Notes: generated by a model not told the origin, from the letters alone. A stretch of DNA of 49,036 nucleotides from Candidatus Saccharimonadota bacterium (GCA_029260875.1 JAJDCL010000001.1:1-49036); one strand, 5' to 3'; positions 6,773 through 14,806 are shown, counted from the first letter of the stretch. Made by a program: numbers and translations.

Positions 6773-7813
6773 CTAGTATGTCACGAAAATCCTGTGATTT
6801 GAACTGTCCACCTTAGCCAACTGTCCACTAGGTAGAAGAAATTGTGGATCGGTATGGCCAAAGTCTAAATTTTGTATAATTGGAATTGTTGAGTTGTATT
6901 CTCGGACTGTACTTAATATGACTTCTTGCTGTTCTTTACGGTACTCTGCTTTCTCTTCAGCTGTATTCCTCTTATCAAATTCCCAAGCTTTTGCTCGGCC
7001 GACAAGTATGGCCTTGAATTTATCCAGCCAGCCCCGTTCACCCATACCGGTTAAGACGTATTGTACTAGCCACGGTTCCGGCAGATCTTCAGCAGTCTCT
7101 AAGTAAAGGATAGCTCCAGACAAATCTGCATCTTTTGGCAGATATTTGCCTACCGCAAACTGCGCGACCAGAGATTCCACACAACCACCCCACAAAATAC
7201 CTTCAGCGTCGGATGTACCATCCCAAAACCATGGCTGGTTTGGCTCCTGCTTACGTTGCCTTTCCAGATTTGTTTTATCACTCCAGTCAAGACCTTCATC
7301 GTTGTACATCTCTGAGTGTCGTAACTCTATTTCTCCTTTTTCAAATAAAGCCTTTTTCAGATACTCCACGGTAAAATCATCCATTGTCGACTGCATAGCG
7401 AACTGTGTCATAATTGCACCACCATAAAAAGCTGGTATACCCAAGTTCCATAAATAATTAATTATATGGGTAATATCGCTGTAGCCAAAAAATGGTTTTG
7501 GATTATCTATAAAAACTTTTGGATCTAAGTATTTCAAAAGCTTTATGGAACCTTCTCCGCCAATAGAACTGATAATTGCCTTATTTATGGGATCAGCAAA
7601 TGCATCCATAAGATCACGAGCACGATCCTCCAGGCTGCTATCCATCTGTCGCGTAGTAGGATACTCTTTCCATTTAAGCCCAAATACCGCTTCCAGCCTC
7701 TCAAGCCCAACATCCTGAACCCAGGGGAATAGCCCTGGCAACCCAGCCGACGGAGAAACCACAGCTACCTGATCTCCGACCGATGGTCTTTGAAGCTGAA
7801 CAAACTCTTTCAT
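6773..7813 (-). CDS. LD-carboxypeptidase, S66 family, MccF-like
   Basis: 346 residues. Features of peptidase S66 are visible: VAVVSPSAGLPG at the N-terminus, SIGGEGSIKLLKYLD, FFGYSDITH (nucleophile Ser), LYLETAEDLPEPW (catalytic Glu) and NLDFGHTDPQFLLPSG (catalytic His). The DGTSDAEGILWGGC and LETAED segments are closer to the MccF branch, which detoxifies microcin C-type nucleotide peptides, than to LdcA of murein recycling. The cytoplasmic enzyme could act in either role. A TAGAAT box ends 6 bases before the ATG, so the transcript is likely leaderless. Upstream lies the CPFC peptide gene and its terminator. Confidence 0.8.
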   Translation of the reverse strand: MKEFVQLQRPSVGDQVAVVSPSAGLPGLFPWVQDVGLERLEAVFGLKWKEYPTTRQMDSSLEDRARDLMDAFADPINKAIISSIGGEGSIKLLKYLDPKVFIDNPKPFFGYSDITHIINYLWNLGIPAFYGGAIMTQFAMQSTMDDFTVEYLKKALFEKGEIELRHSEMYNDEGLDWSDKTNLERQRKQEPNQPWFWDGTSDAEGILWGGCVESLVAQFAVGKYLPKDADLSGAILYLETAEDLPEPWLVQYVLTGMGERGWLDKFKAILVGRAKAWEFDKRNTAEEKAEYRKEQQEVILSTVREYNSTIPIIQNLDFGHTDPQFLLPSGQLAKVDSSNHRIFVTY

Positions 7814-7830
7814 GCACCTATTCTATCAAC

Positions 7831-7863
7831 AAAAATAATCTGAATTTACTTCAGGTTATTTTT
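7831..7863. terminator. Bidirectional A/T-flanked terminator hairpin
   Basis: AAAAATAATCTGAA-tttac-TTCAGGTTATTTTT: A-rich on one side and T-rich on the other, so it works on both strands. On the minus strand it ends transcripts of the 49-aa gene 18 bases before the S66 peptidase start. Confidence 0.75.
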
Positions 7864-7948
7864 ATCCGCTTTCAGGAAGGAGCAGCCGGAGTTCCGATTC
7901 ACCCGGAACACCGCGCGATGAGGGAACCTATCCCGGTTCCCTCATTAT
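7864..7948 (-). other. Structured 3' region of the 49-aa gene
   Basis: Between the small-peptide stop and the terminator lie two strong hairpins: an 11-bp stem ATGAGGGAACC/GGTTCCCTCAT (7918-7945, loop of 6) and GTTCCG/CGGAAC (7891-7909). Next comes TCAGGAAGGAGCAGCCGGA (7872-7890), which recurs with one change at 29369-29387. Neither hairpin has a T-run, so they are not simple terminators. They may stabilise the mRNA or form a small RNA. Confidence 0.45.
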
Positions 7949-8098
7949 CTAGCAGAAGGGGCAGTCGCCTGCGTCCTTTTTGGCCTCCATCTTAGCTAAG
8001 ATTGCTTTTGCTTCATCGGCCTGACTGGTGTCAGCCACCTGATTGTCCTGCTTCTTATCTTCAGTGTTTTTAACTTTTGTTTCTTTTTTGCTCAGCAT
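7949..8098 (-). CDS. 49-residue charged peptide ending in CPFC
   Basis: ATG at 8096-8098 is preceded by AAAGGA at 6 bases spacing and by a perfect consensus promoter. The product starts MLSKKETKVKNTEDKKQDNQ, has a helical stretch EAKAILAKMEAKK, and ends GDCPFC at TAG. It is highly charged and lacks signal or membrane segments. The two C-terminal Cys (CxxC) are its only cysteines and could bind metal or act in redox, or be a modification site. No family is recognised with certainty. It is followed by hairpins, a terminator and then the MccF-like peptidase gene. Confidence 0.65.
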   Translation of the reverse strand: MLSKKETKVKNTEDKKQDNQVADTSQADEAKAILAKMEAKKDAGDCPFC

Positions 8099-8151
8099 TG
8101 ATATTCCTTTTGTTTTTATTTGTTACTGTTTATTTTACTGTAACCTATTGC

Positions 8152-8180
8152 ATTATATACCGCTTTTGCTTATTTGTCAA
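8152..8180 (-). promoter_or_regulatory. Perfect consensus sigma70 promoter of the 49-aa gene
   Basis: On the minus strand TTGACA (8175-8180), a 17-bp spacer and TATAAT (8152-8157). Predicted start is near 8145, leaving a roughly 47-nt A-rich leader before the ribosome site. Confidence 0.85.
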
Positions 8181-8191
8181 TACTGGTATAT

Positions 8192-10909
8192 CTAGCCGTT
8201 CAACGCTTCGGGTGTGGCTTCTAATGAGTGTTCTTTATATATGAGTTTGTCTAGGATTGGGTTCATAATCTTCATAAACACAAACAACACCACGCTGCCA
8301 GTTATCATAATTGACCAGTCATGGGCATTGAGCGGGCCGACTTCGAAATAGCCTGCTAGCCCTGGGGTGTAGAGTACTGCTAGCTGTAGGGCTAATGACG
8401 AAACAATCGCCACTGACAGCCATGGGTTGGCAAACCAGCGGATTTTATAGTCGGTTCTTATGTCTACCAACCGCACTATTTCGTATACAACCATAGCTGT
8501 AAATGCTGCTGAGACTGCTGCTATGCGAGACTCGTGCGTGTGGTTGTACCAATATTGGCCTGTCAAAAACACGCTCATGATAGTCCCGAAAATAAATATT
8601 TCTGCCCAAACCCGCGACGAGACAATGGCTTCTTGAAACCGCTTTGGCTTAGACGATAATATATTAGCCTGAGCTGGGTCAGAGCCCAGTGCCACGGCTG
8701 GTAATCCGTCTGTGACAATGTTAATAAATAGCAACTGTGCGGCCGTTAAAATAAGATCATTAAAGAAAATAATACCCAGCACAACCGTAATAACCTCAGC
8801 TATGTTGCAACTAATAAGGAAGTTAACAAATTTGCGGACATTATCAAAGATACCCCGACCTTCTTCAATCGCATTAATAATGGTTAAGAACTGATCGTCC
8901 AGCAAGATAAGATCGGCAGCTTCTTTGGATACGTCTGTGCCAGTAATCCCCATAGCTATACCAATATCAGCAGCTTTAATGGCTGGAGCATCATTAACAC
9001 CATCCCCAGTCATAGCTACCTGGTGCCCGTGCTTTTTAAGCGCCTGGACTATCCGTATCTTGTGTTCGGGGTCTACGCGCGCATATACGCCAATGGTTTC
9101 TGCACGCTTCTCAAATTCCTCCTGGCTAAGCTTGCCCAGTTCCGTGCCAGAGATCGCGTCCCCTGTAATGCCAATCTCTTTGGCAACTGCTTTTGCCGTC
9201 TCTATATAGTCGCCAGTTATCATGATCACCTTCATGCCGGCCTCGGACTGGACGCGGTGGATTACTTCTATAACTTCTTCGCGCGGGGGATCCATCATGG
9301 CCTGTAACCCGATAAATGTTAGACCCTTTTCGGCATCGGGCTCATTCTTAGGCTGTAGTTTTGTCTGCTTGCTGGCAAATGCAAGTACGCGCAAAGCTTG
9401 TGCAGAAAAGCGTTCGTTCATGTTCCATATTTCTTGCTTAACAGCCTCTGTTAAGGGTTTGGCGTGGCCGTTTTTATCATAATATTCGCTGCAACGCTCA
9501 AGCACCATCTCTAGAGCGCCTTTTGCTGCCACAATATATTCCCCTTTGGGGGCTTTGTGGACCGTGCTCATGCGCTTTCGCTCTGAGGAAAATGGGAATT
9601 CTTGAATTCTGGGGTAGTTTGTTGTCAGAGCGGCCGCGTCAATGCGTCCTTTGCCTGCTGAGACAATTAGTGAGCCCTCGGTTGGATCTCCGAGCACCAC
9701 ACCTTCTCGTACGGTGGAGTTGTTACACAACACCCCAACTTCTAATAAATGCTGCAATCCAGGCGCTTGGCTTTTAAAAGAGAATTCCCCCTTCATTTCG
9801 TAACCACTACCGCTAACTGAGCCTTCCTGAGAGTTTACATAAAGAGCCCTCACCGTCATTTCGCCTTTTGTCAGTGTCCCGGTTTTATCTGAACAAATGA
9901 TATCTGTGCTGCCTAACGCTTCAACAGCCGACAGCTTCCTTACAAGTGCGTTTTTGCCTGCCATGCGCCTTGCTCCAAGCGCCAAGCTAATACGGACCAC
10001 AAAGGCCAACCCCTCAGGAATCGCCGCCACGGCCAGCGCAACCGCTGCTGTAAATGCAAATATGAGGTGATGGATTAGCCCCTTATCATTGCCCTCACGT
10101 ACAAAGAACAACACAATGAAAAAAACTACGGCACAGATTATTGCAATAAAATAGCCAAGTTTTCTGCCTAGGTCATCAAGTTTTTTCTGCATTGGAGTGT
10201 CTTCGTTTTCAACGCCACTTACAAGATCAGCTATCTTGCCAATTTCGGTATGCTGCCCCGTGCCAGCAACCACACCCAGCCCGCTTCCAGATGTCAGAAA
10301 CGTACCAGCAAAAACCATACATTTTTGATCTCCGAGTGGAACATCTTGGTCAAGCCTATCGGTATTTTTATTGACTGGGAGGGATTCGCCTGTCAGGCTT
10401 GCTTCGTTACACGCCAGGCCACTTACCTCTATAAGTCGGATGTCGGCCGGCACCTTTTGCCCAGCCTCAAGAATGACAATATCGCCTGGTACTAGTTCGG
10501 CTGCATCAATTTCTTTGACCTCGCCACTGCGACGTACGCGAGCCTTAAAGCCAACTAATTTACTAAGCGCTTCAACGGTTTTCTCGGCCTTATACTCGTT
10601 AAAAAAGCCAACCAACGCAATCGCAACCACGATAGCAATTATCAGCAACGACTCTTTGACGCTGCCGCCCTCTTCTACAAATGCCAGCCCAAAAGATACT
10701 GTGGCAGCAATGATTAACACAACTATCAAGGCGTCTTTAAACTGGTTTAAGAATAATTTAAAAGGGTTCAGCTTGCTGCCACGATGAAGCTCGTTGCGCC
10801 CAGACTGTTTAGCACGAGCCGACGCTTCTTCCTCGGACAGGCCTTGATCTTTTGCTACGGAAAGTTGCTTAAGCAACTCATCCGAAGATAGTTGATACCA
10901 CCGTTTCAT
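8192..10909 (-). CDS. P-type Ca2+-transporting ATPase (type IIA/IIB)
   Basis: 905 residues with the complete P2-ATPase order: N-terminal cation-ATPase domain, TGES actuator loop, membrane helices M1-M4, DKTGTLT phosphorylation site, nucleotide domain, MTGDGVNDAPA hinge, and M5-M10. Ca2+-type ligands are present: IPEGL in M4, SCNIAEV in M5, and INIVTDGLPA in M6 (N/T/D). The Pro after PEGL in the usual PEGLP is Ala here. The enzyme would export Ca2+, or possibly Mn2+, at the cost of ATP. It is transcribed divergently from the gene at 10998, with an 88-base intergenic region. Confidence 0.9.
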   Translation of the reverse strand: MKRWYQLSSDELLKQLSVAKDQGLSEEEASARAKQSGRNELHRGSKLNPFKLFLNQFKDALIVVLIIAATVSFGLAFVEEGGSVKESLLIIAIVVAIALVGFFNEYKAEKTVEALSKLVGFKARVRRSGEVKEIDAAELVPGDIVILEAGQKVPADIRLIEVSGLACNEASLTGESLPVNKNTDRLDQDVPLGDQKCMVFAGTFLTSGSGLGVVAGTGQHTEIGKIADLVSGVENEDTPMQKKLDDLGRKLGYFIAIICAVVFFIVLFFVREGNDKGLIHHLIFAFTAAVALAVAAIPEGLAFVVRISLALGARRMAGKNALVRKLSAVEALGSTDIICSDKTGTLTKGEMTVRALYVNSQEGSVSGSGYEMKGEFSFKSQAPGLQHLLEVGVLCNNSTVREGVVLGDPTEGSLIVSAGKGRIDAAALTTNYPRIQEFPFSSERKRMSTVHKAPKGEYIVAAKGALEMVLERCSEYYDKNGHAKPLTEAVKQEIWNMNERFSAQALRVLAFASKQTKLQPKNEPDAEKGLTFIGLQAMMDPPREEVIEVIHRVQSEAGMKVIMITGDYIETAKAVAKEIGITGDAISGTELGKLSQEEFEKRAETIGVYARVDPEHKIRIVQALKKHGHQVAMTGDGVNDAPAIKAADIGIAMGITGTDVSKEAADLILLDDQFLTIINAIEEGRGIFDNVRKFVNFLISCNIAEVITVVLGIIFFNDLILTAAQLLFINIVTDGLPAVALGSDPAQANILSSKPKRFQEAIVSSRVWAEIFIFGTIMSVFLTGQYWYNHTHESRIAAVSAAFTAMVVYEIVRLVDIRTDYKIRWFANPWLSVAIVSSLALQLAVLYTPGLAGYFEVGPLNAHDWSIMITGSVVLFVFMKIMNPILDKLIYKEHSLEATPEALNG

Positions 10910-10936
10910 GTGTTCGCCTGTATGTCCTAATTTCTG

Positions 10937-10964
10937 TTGAGATAACCTCTTTACATGGTATAGT
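10937..10964 (+). promoter_or_regulatory. Probable promoter of the 10998-12904 operon
   Basis: TTGAGA (10937-10942), a 16-bp spacer and TATAGT (10959-10964). It lies 34 bases before the GTG at 10998, in the divergent gap with the P-type ATPase. Confidence 0.55.
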
Positions 10965-10997
10965 GTTTACAATACATAAGCAAAATGAATATAAAGA

Positions 10998-11924
10998 GTG
11001 GGCCTGATGTTATTTGCACAAGCAGACCTTGAACAACAGATTATAGAGCTAGCTATCAGAACTGTGGTCACGGCTTCTATCGCGCTGATCGTGTTAGTTG
11101 TAGTTGCAGCAGGCACTAAAGATAAGTTGCCAGCACTAAAACTGCCGCTCTTTGTGCTGATCGCATTCACCATGATAGGGACGACGGTGATTTTATTTGG
11201 GAGCACTATCTATCTGAATATGAAATCTGAATCTGGAGGTCCGGTACACTGGCATTCAGAAATAGAATTCTGGTCATGTGGTGCAGAGTTAAACTTGAGA
11301 GATCCAGTGGGCTTTTTGTCTAATAAAATCGGGACTGCTACTTATCATGAGCACAACGACAAGCACATTCACCTTGAAGGGGTCGTAGTCCAGAAAAGTC
11401 ACGATGCTTCACTTGGCAAGTTTATGGAAGTTACGGGCGGATATATCAACCAAGGCGCCCTAGCGATTCCGCTAAATAAAGATCAAGGTACTTGGTTTGC
11501 GGCTGGCAGTCAGATTGATGGCGACAAGCAACGCTCGGAAAACTTCGGCCTAGCTACCAATGAAAACCAATGGATAACACATGATGACAAGGGCGCGGTT
11601 CTAGCATTGCGTGACGGACAATACTGTAGCGGGAGCCACTCAGCGCCTGCCGAGGTACAAGTATTCGTATATAGTTATGATAAACCTTCAAAAACATACG
11701 CCCAGCGCAAACTAGATAACCCAGCACAGTATGTGTTAAGGGAGGAGTCCGCTCTTGGCCCGCCTGCTGACTGCGTTATTGTTGAATATGACGCACCAAA
11801 AGCGCGAACAGACAAACTATGCCAACAGTATGGCGTAAAAGATGCAGACCGCTGCACCGAATTTGGCGTCAAAGAATATGACGGTGAACTTTGCAACATC
11901 CGTGAAGTAAGGAGTAGTGAATAA
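10998..11924 (+). CDS. Membrane protein with His-rich and Cys-containing extracytoplasmic domain
   Basis: 308 residues from GTG; an in-frame ATG at 11007 is an alternative start. Two hydrophobic segments (about 17-41 and 50-72) precede a long outside domain. That domain has the metal-site-like motif GGPVHWHSEIEFWSCG and a second cluster YHEHNDKHIHLEG. Cys residues recur up to the end (ADC, KLC, RCTEFG, ELC). I recognise no named domain. Its stop overlaps the ATG of the CcdA-like gene (TAATG), so both are translationally coupled. A joint role in periplasmic redox or copper handling is inferred from that coupling and the ligand-like residues. Confidence 0.6.
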   Translation: MGLMLFAQADLEQQIIELAIRTVVTASIALIVLVVVAAGTKDKLPALKLPLFVLIAFTMIGTTVILFGSTIYLNMKSESGGPVHWHSEIEFWSCGAELNLRDPVGFLSNKIGTATYHEHNDKHIHLEGVVVQKSHDASLGKFMEVTGGYINQGALAIPLNKDQGTWFAAGSQIDGDKQRSENFGLATNENQWITHDDKGAVLALRDGQYCSGSHSAPAEVQVFVYSYDKPSKTYAQRKLDNPAQYVLREESALGPPADCVIVEYDAPKARTDKLCQQYGVKDADRCTEFGVKEYDGELCNIREVRSSE

Positions 11925-12628
11925 TGCTTGATTTACCTACTCTTGGGCTAGTAATAACCTCCGCCGCGATTGATTCAATCAACCCCTGCGCTATCGGCGT
12001 TCTGATACTAATGGTGTCGGTGATTATGGGCCAAGGTGGTGGTACTAAAAAACTAATCCAAAATGGGCTAGCCTACATTGGTGCGATCTTTTTGACTTAT
12101 CTTATAGCCGGGCTTGGTTTAATCGTGGCGTTTGCATCTATCCCGATACTGGTAGCTGAGTATCTGTCATTATTTGTTGGAGCTCTTGTGGTTGTTGCTG
12201 GGCTAATTGAGATAAAGGATTACTTTTGGTATGGCAAAGGATTCTCGCTGCAAATTCCCAAATACTTCGCCAATAAAATTCATGAATATTCTACAACCAA
12301 GACCAGTACCTGGGGCGTTATGCTCCTGGGGGCATTCGTTGCTGCTGTCGAGCTACCCTGCACCGGCGCCCCGTATCTAGCGATCATTACTATCCTTAGG
12401 ATAGATTTTAACCTTATAGCTTTCGGATTGATGATCCTATATAACCTTATCTTCGTTGCGCCGTTGCTTATTATTTTGTTTATGGTAGCTGGCGGTGCCA
12501 AAATTAGTGATGTGTCTAAGTGGAAAGAGGAAAGTAAAGGCACTATGCGACTGTTTATGGGTCTACTGTTAGCCGCTCTTGGCTGGATATTAATATTAAT
12601 AGCAAACGGCACAATAAACTTTGGATAA
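11924..12628 (+). CDS. CcdA/DsbD-type transmembrane thiol-disulfide transporter
   Basis: 234 residues, six predicted membrane helices. Two conserved Cys are in family position: SINPCAIGVLIL in the first helix and VELPCTGAPYLA after the third. This pair carries reducing equivalents across the membrane in CcdA proteins. The ATG shares a base with the stop of the preceding gene. Electron acceptors could be the neighbouring Cys-rich protein or the DsbA-like protein at 38394-39029; this is inference. Confidence 0.8.
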   Translation: MLDLPTLGLVITSAAIDSINPCAIGVLILMVSVIMGQGGGTKKLIQNGLAYIGAIFLTYLIAGLGLIVAFASIPILVAEYLSLFVGALVVVAGLIEIKDYFWYGKGFSLQIPKYFANKIHEYSTTKTSTWGVMLLGAFVAAVELPCTGAPYLAIITILRIDFNLIAFGLMILYNLIFVAPLLIILFMVAGGAKISDVSKWKEESKGTMRLFMGLLLAALGWILILIANGTINFG

Positions 12629-12631
12629 ACA

Positions 12632-12904
12632 ATGAAACATATCGTTAAACGAGCCGGGCACAGCGAAAATTACGATGAGCGTAAGCTTTATGCAAGTATT
12701 TACGCGGCATGTTTGAGCGTCCGTGAGCACCCTGGTTCAGCCGAGCTAGTCGCTCAAGAAGTTGTTGAGCAATTTGCGAGGTGGCTAGAAAGCAAGCACG
12801 AGATTTCATCAAATGATATACGTCGTGTCGCTGGAAGTTACCTAAAACAACTTAATCCCGATGCAGGGCATATGTATCTGCTCCACCGGAGCCATCATGT
12901 GTAA
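12632..12904 (+). CDS. Stand-alone ATP-cone domain protein
   Basis: 90 residues consisting almost only of an ATP-cone. It opens MKHIVKRAGHSENYDERKLY, the typical V-K-R-x-G..E.yd..K start of the domain, and has helices ending in DIRRVAGSYLKQLNP. ATP-cones sense dATP/ATP in ribonucleotide reductases and in NrdR, but NrdR's zinc ribbon is missing here. It starts 3 bases after the CcdA-like stop, so it belongs to the same transcript. A nucleotide-sensing regulatory role is plausible. Confidence 0.7.
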   Translation: MKHIVKRAGHSENYDERKLYASIYAACLSVREHPGSAELVAQEVVEQFARWLESKHEISSNDIRRVAGSYLKQLNPDAGHMYLLHRSHHV

Positions 12905-12910
12905 GAACAA

Positions 12911-13006
12911 TTCTTCATTTCACTTTTGCCAATTATCAGAGATTTCCCGCTGAGGTATATTAAGTGTTAAATGCTAAATTAATGACAAATGAAAAATGTG
13001 AACTGC
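12911..13006. repeat. Empty inverted-repeat element, like the arms around the four-helix gene at 45951-46328
   Basis: The left arm (12911-12937, containing CATTTCACTTTTGCCAATT) matches the left arm of the 45911-46361 element once about 14 bases are omitted there. The right arm (12962-13006, AAGTGTTAAATGCTAAATT onward to AAATGTGAACTG) aligns with that element's GTTAAAT...AAATGTGAATTG arm. Its reverse-complement similarity to the left arm is also visible. Only about 25 bases lie between the arms and no gene is present. It looks like an internally deleted, MITE-like copy. Confidence 0.5.
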
Positions 13007-13010
13007 TAAA

Positions 13011-13033
13011 TGCTTTGACGCGAAGGCAAAGCA
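13011..13033 (+). promoter_or_regulatory. Hairpin touching the start codon of the flavoprotein gene
   Basis: TGCTTTG-acgcgaagg-CAAAGCA folds into a perfect 7-bp stem ending one base before the ATG at 13034. The only Shine-Dalgarno-like bases (GAAGG) are in its loop, so it may position or limit ribosome access. Confidence 0.4.
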
Positions 13034-14422
13034 ATGTATAAGGTAAAACACAAACGACCGGCTTATTACGATTATGACTTAATAGTTATAGGTACTGGCG
13101 CAGGTGGTGGCGTAGCTGCCCATATTGCTGCCAAAGCTGGCAAAAAAGTTGCTGTTGTGGAGATGGAAAAGATAGGTGGCGAATGCCCTAACTTTGGCTG
13201 CGTACCCACCAAGGCGCTGTTAATGGCCGCAGAAACTTATCAGACAGCCCTAAATGGTGAGCGCTTTGGCTTGCGTACAGAGAAGGTCGCGTACGATTAC
13301 AACGCCGTGAAGGCCTGGAAGGACCGAGCTGTCTTACACACAGGCACCGAAGAAGGTGCAGCGTTTTATGCTCAAGAAGGCATCAAAGTCATTACCGGTC
13401 ATGCGCATTTTATTAGCCCGTGGAGTATTTCTGTTAATGGTCGGCGCTATGTTGCCCATAAGTTTCTTATAGCCACAGGCACTAAATCTGTCGTACCGCC
13501 CATCCCTGGCCTTGTAGAGGCTGGTTATATGACCTACAGGGACGCCATAGAGCTGACCGAACCGCCTAAATCGCTTTTTGTGATTGGTGGTGGTGCTATT
13601 GGCTGTGAATTTACCGAACTATTCAGCTCCTTTGGCACGAAAGTGCATATTGCCGATATGGCGCCCAGACTTATTGGGCTGGAAGATCCAGAAGTAGGCG
13701 AGCTTGTTGGGGCTTTGTTTAAAAACCGTGGCGTAGTCGTCTACACAGGAGCCAAAATCACACGGGTCAGCAAAGACGGCGCTCGTAAGGTAGTACATTT
13801 TGAAACCGCTGGAACCACGCATAAAGTTACCGTAGATGAAATACTGCTTTCTTCTGGCAAAACGCCAAACACAGACCTAGGGCTAGAAAATGCCGATGTT
13901 GTATATGATAGAGGTGGGATCAAGGTTAATGACCACATGCAGACTTCGTCAAAGCACATTTACGCTGCCGGAGACATCGTTGGGCCATACCGCTTTACCC
14001 ACACAGCGTCATACCAAAGCCGGGTCGCTGCGCACAATATGTTTCACCGAGAAAACCAAGTTGTCGCTAAATACCATGCAGTACCGCGTTGCGTTTTTAC
14101 CGATCCAGAGATCGCTTGCGTAGGCTACACCGAACAACAATTGAAAGAAAAGGGTTTTGCATATCAGGCAGGGATTGTTCCTATTACAGTTATTGGTCGG
14201 GCTAATACTAGCGGTGTTGATAGTGGGTTTGTGAAAGTTATTGCCAGCAAAAAAGGCACATTGCTAGGTGCAAGCATAGTCAGCCCAAGGGCAGGAGAAA
14301 TGATCCACGAGCTTACACTGGCAATTCAGCACGGCATGAAAGCCCGTCAGGTTGCCGAGACAATCCATGCCTTCCCTACTTGGTCAGAAGCAGTCCGCGC
14401 CGCCTGCAACAAAATCAAATAA
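13034..14422 (+). CDS. FAD-dependent pyridine nucleotide-disulfide oxidoreductase (MerA/Lpd-like)
   Basis: 462 residues. The FAD-binding GxGxxG is DLIVIGTGAGGGVAAHIA, the redox-active pair is GGECPNFGCVPTKALL, the NAD(P) fold is FVIGGGAIGCEFTELF, and the second FAD contact is IYAAGDIVG. The C-terminal dimerisation domain ends HAFPTWSEAVRAAC, matching the H-x-x-x-T-x-x-E of lipoamide dehydrogenases. The protein lacks MerA's N-terminal metal domain and C-terminal Cys pair, so mercury reduction is not supported. It probably reduces a disulfide or quinone substrate with NAD(P)H. A start-proximal hairpin and the empty repeat element lie just upstream. Confidence 0.85.
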   Translation: MYKVKHKRPAYYDYDLIVIGTGAGGGVAAHIAAKAGKKVAVVEMEKIGGECPNFGCVPTKALLMAAETYQTALNGERFGLRTEKVAYDYNAVKAWKDRAVLHTGTEEGAAFYAQEGIKVITGHAHFISPWSISVNGRRYVAHKFLIATGTKSVVPPIPGLVEAGYMTYRDAIELTEPPKSLFVIGGGAIGCEFTELFSSFGTKVHIADMAPRLIGLEDPEVGELVGALFKNRGVVVYTGAKITRVSKDGARKVVHFETAGTTHKVTVDEILLSSGKTPNTDLGLENADVVYDRGGIKVNDHMQTSSKHIYAAGDIVGPYRFTHTASYQSRVAAHNMFHRENQVVAKYHAVPRCVFTDPEIACVGYTEQQLKEKGFAYQAGIVPITVIGRANTSGVDSGFVKVIASKKGTLLGASIVSPRAGEMIHELTLAIQHGMKARQVAETIHAFPTWSEAVRAACNKIK

Positions 14423-14480
14423 CAAACCTATGGCTGCAGTGTATGGGATAAGCTTTTGCTTATTGTCCTCAAACCATGCA

Positions 14481-14518
14481 GAAAATAAAAATCACTCTAG
14501 CGAGTGACAGTTATTTTT
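14481..14518. terminator. Bidirectional terminator between flavoprotein gene and tRNA
   Basis: AAATAA-aaa-TCACTC-tagc-GAGTGA-cag-TTATTTTT: a 6-bp stem with A/T flanks pairing further out. It serves the + strand gene and the minus-strand tRNA, which converge here. Confidence 0.7.
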
Positions 14519-14593
14519 GGTGGGGGTGGATGGAATCGAACCATCTACCAAGCGGTTATGAGCCGCCTGCTCTAACCGATGAGCTACACCCCC
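14518..14593 (-). tRNA. tRNA with CAU anticodon, probably tRNA-Ile2 (lysidine type), CCA encoded
   Basis: Cloverleaf: acceptor GGGGGTG/CACCCCC, D-arm GCTC/GAGC, anticodon loop CTCATAA, T-arm GATGG/CCATC, A73 and CCA. The anticodon arm and variable region, AGGCGGCTCATAACCGCTTGG, closely resemble those of Escherichia coli tRNA-Ile2 (AGGCG-CTCATAA-CGCTTGG pattern), whose C34 is changed to lysidine by TilS. Elongator Met is the alternative. Confidence 0.8.
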
Positions 14594-14806
14594 TCGGCCT
14601 GCCTTATTCTAACAGAGAGATTATAGATTAAAAATCCTTAGGTTGGTATGTGTTTTATTTAAAACACCAGAATTGCTCTGTGGAGCGATACTTTCAATAC
14701 CTTTATGTTTCTGCGGCGATATAGGTGCCCCACCTATTAATGTAGAGAGTAGCTCCTAGTACCACTGCTCCGCACTCATCTCCGGCTAATAGATAATAGT
14801 AACGGC
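14594..14806. other. Intergenic stretch upstream of the tRNA, no gene seen
   Basis: No frame with a start site and coding character was found. The first part presumably holds the tRNA promoter on the minus strand. No consensus pair could be fixed with confidence. Confidence 0.5.

Noticed and set aside
7872-7890. SRP (4.5S) RNA apical motif
   Set aside because: GGAAGGAGCAGCC resembles it, but the required GUCAGG strand and the long flanking stem are absent.
7891-7945. ACACCGCG next to a GAGGGAACC hairpin, read as a possible T-box
   Set aside because: The T-box core (GGGTGGNACCGCG), stem I and a downstream aminoacyl-synthetase or biosynthesis gene are all missing.
13034-14422. Mercuric reductase
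   Set aside because: The C-terminal Cys pair and mer neighbours are absent; only the general disulfide-oxidoreductase motifs are supported.
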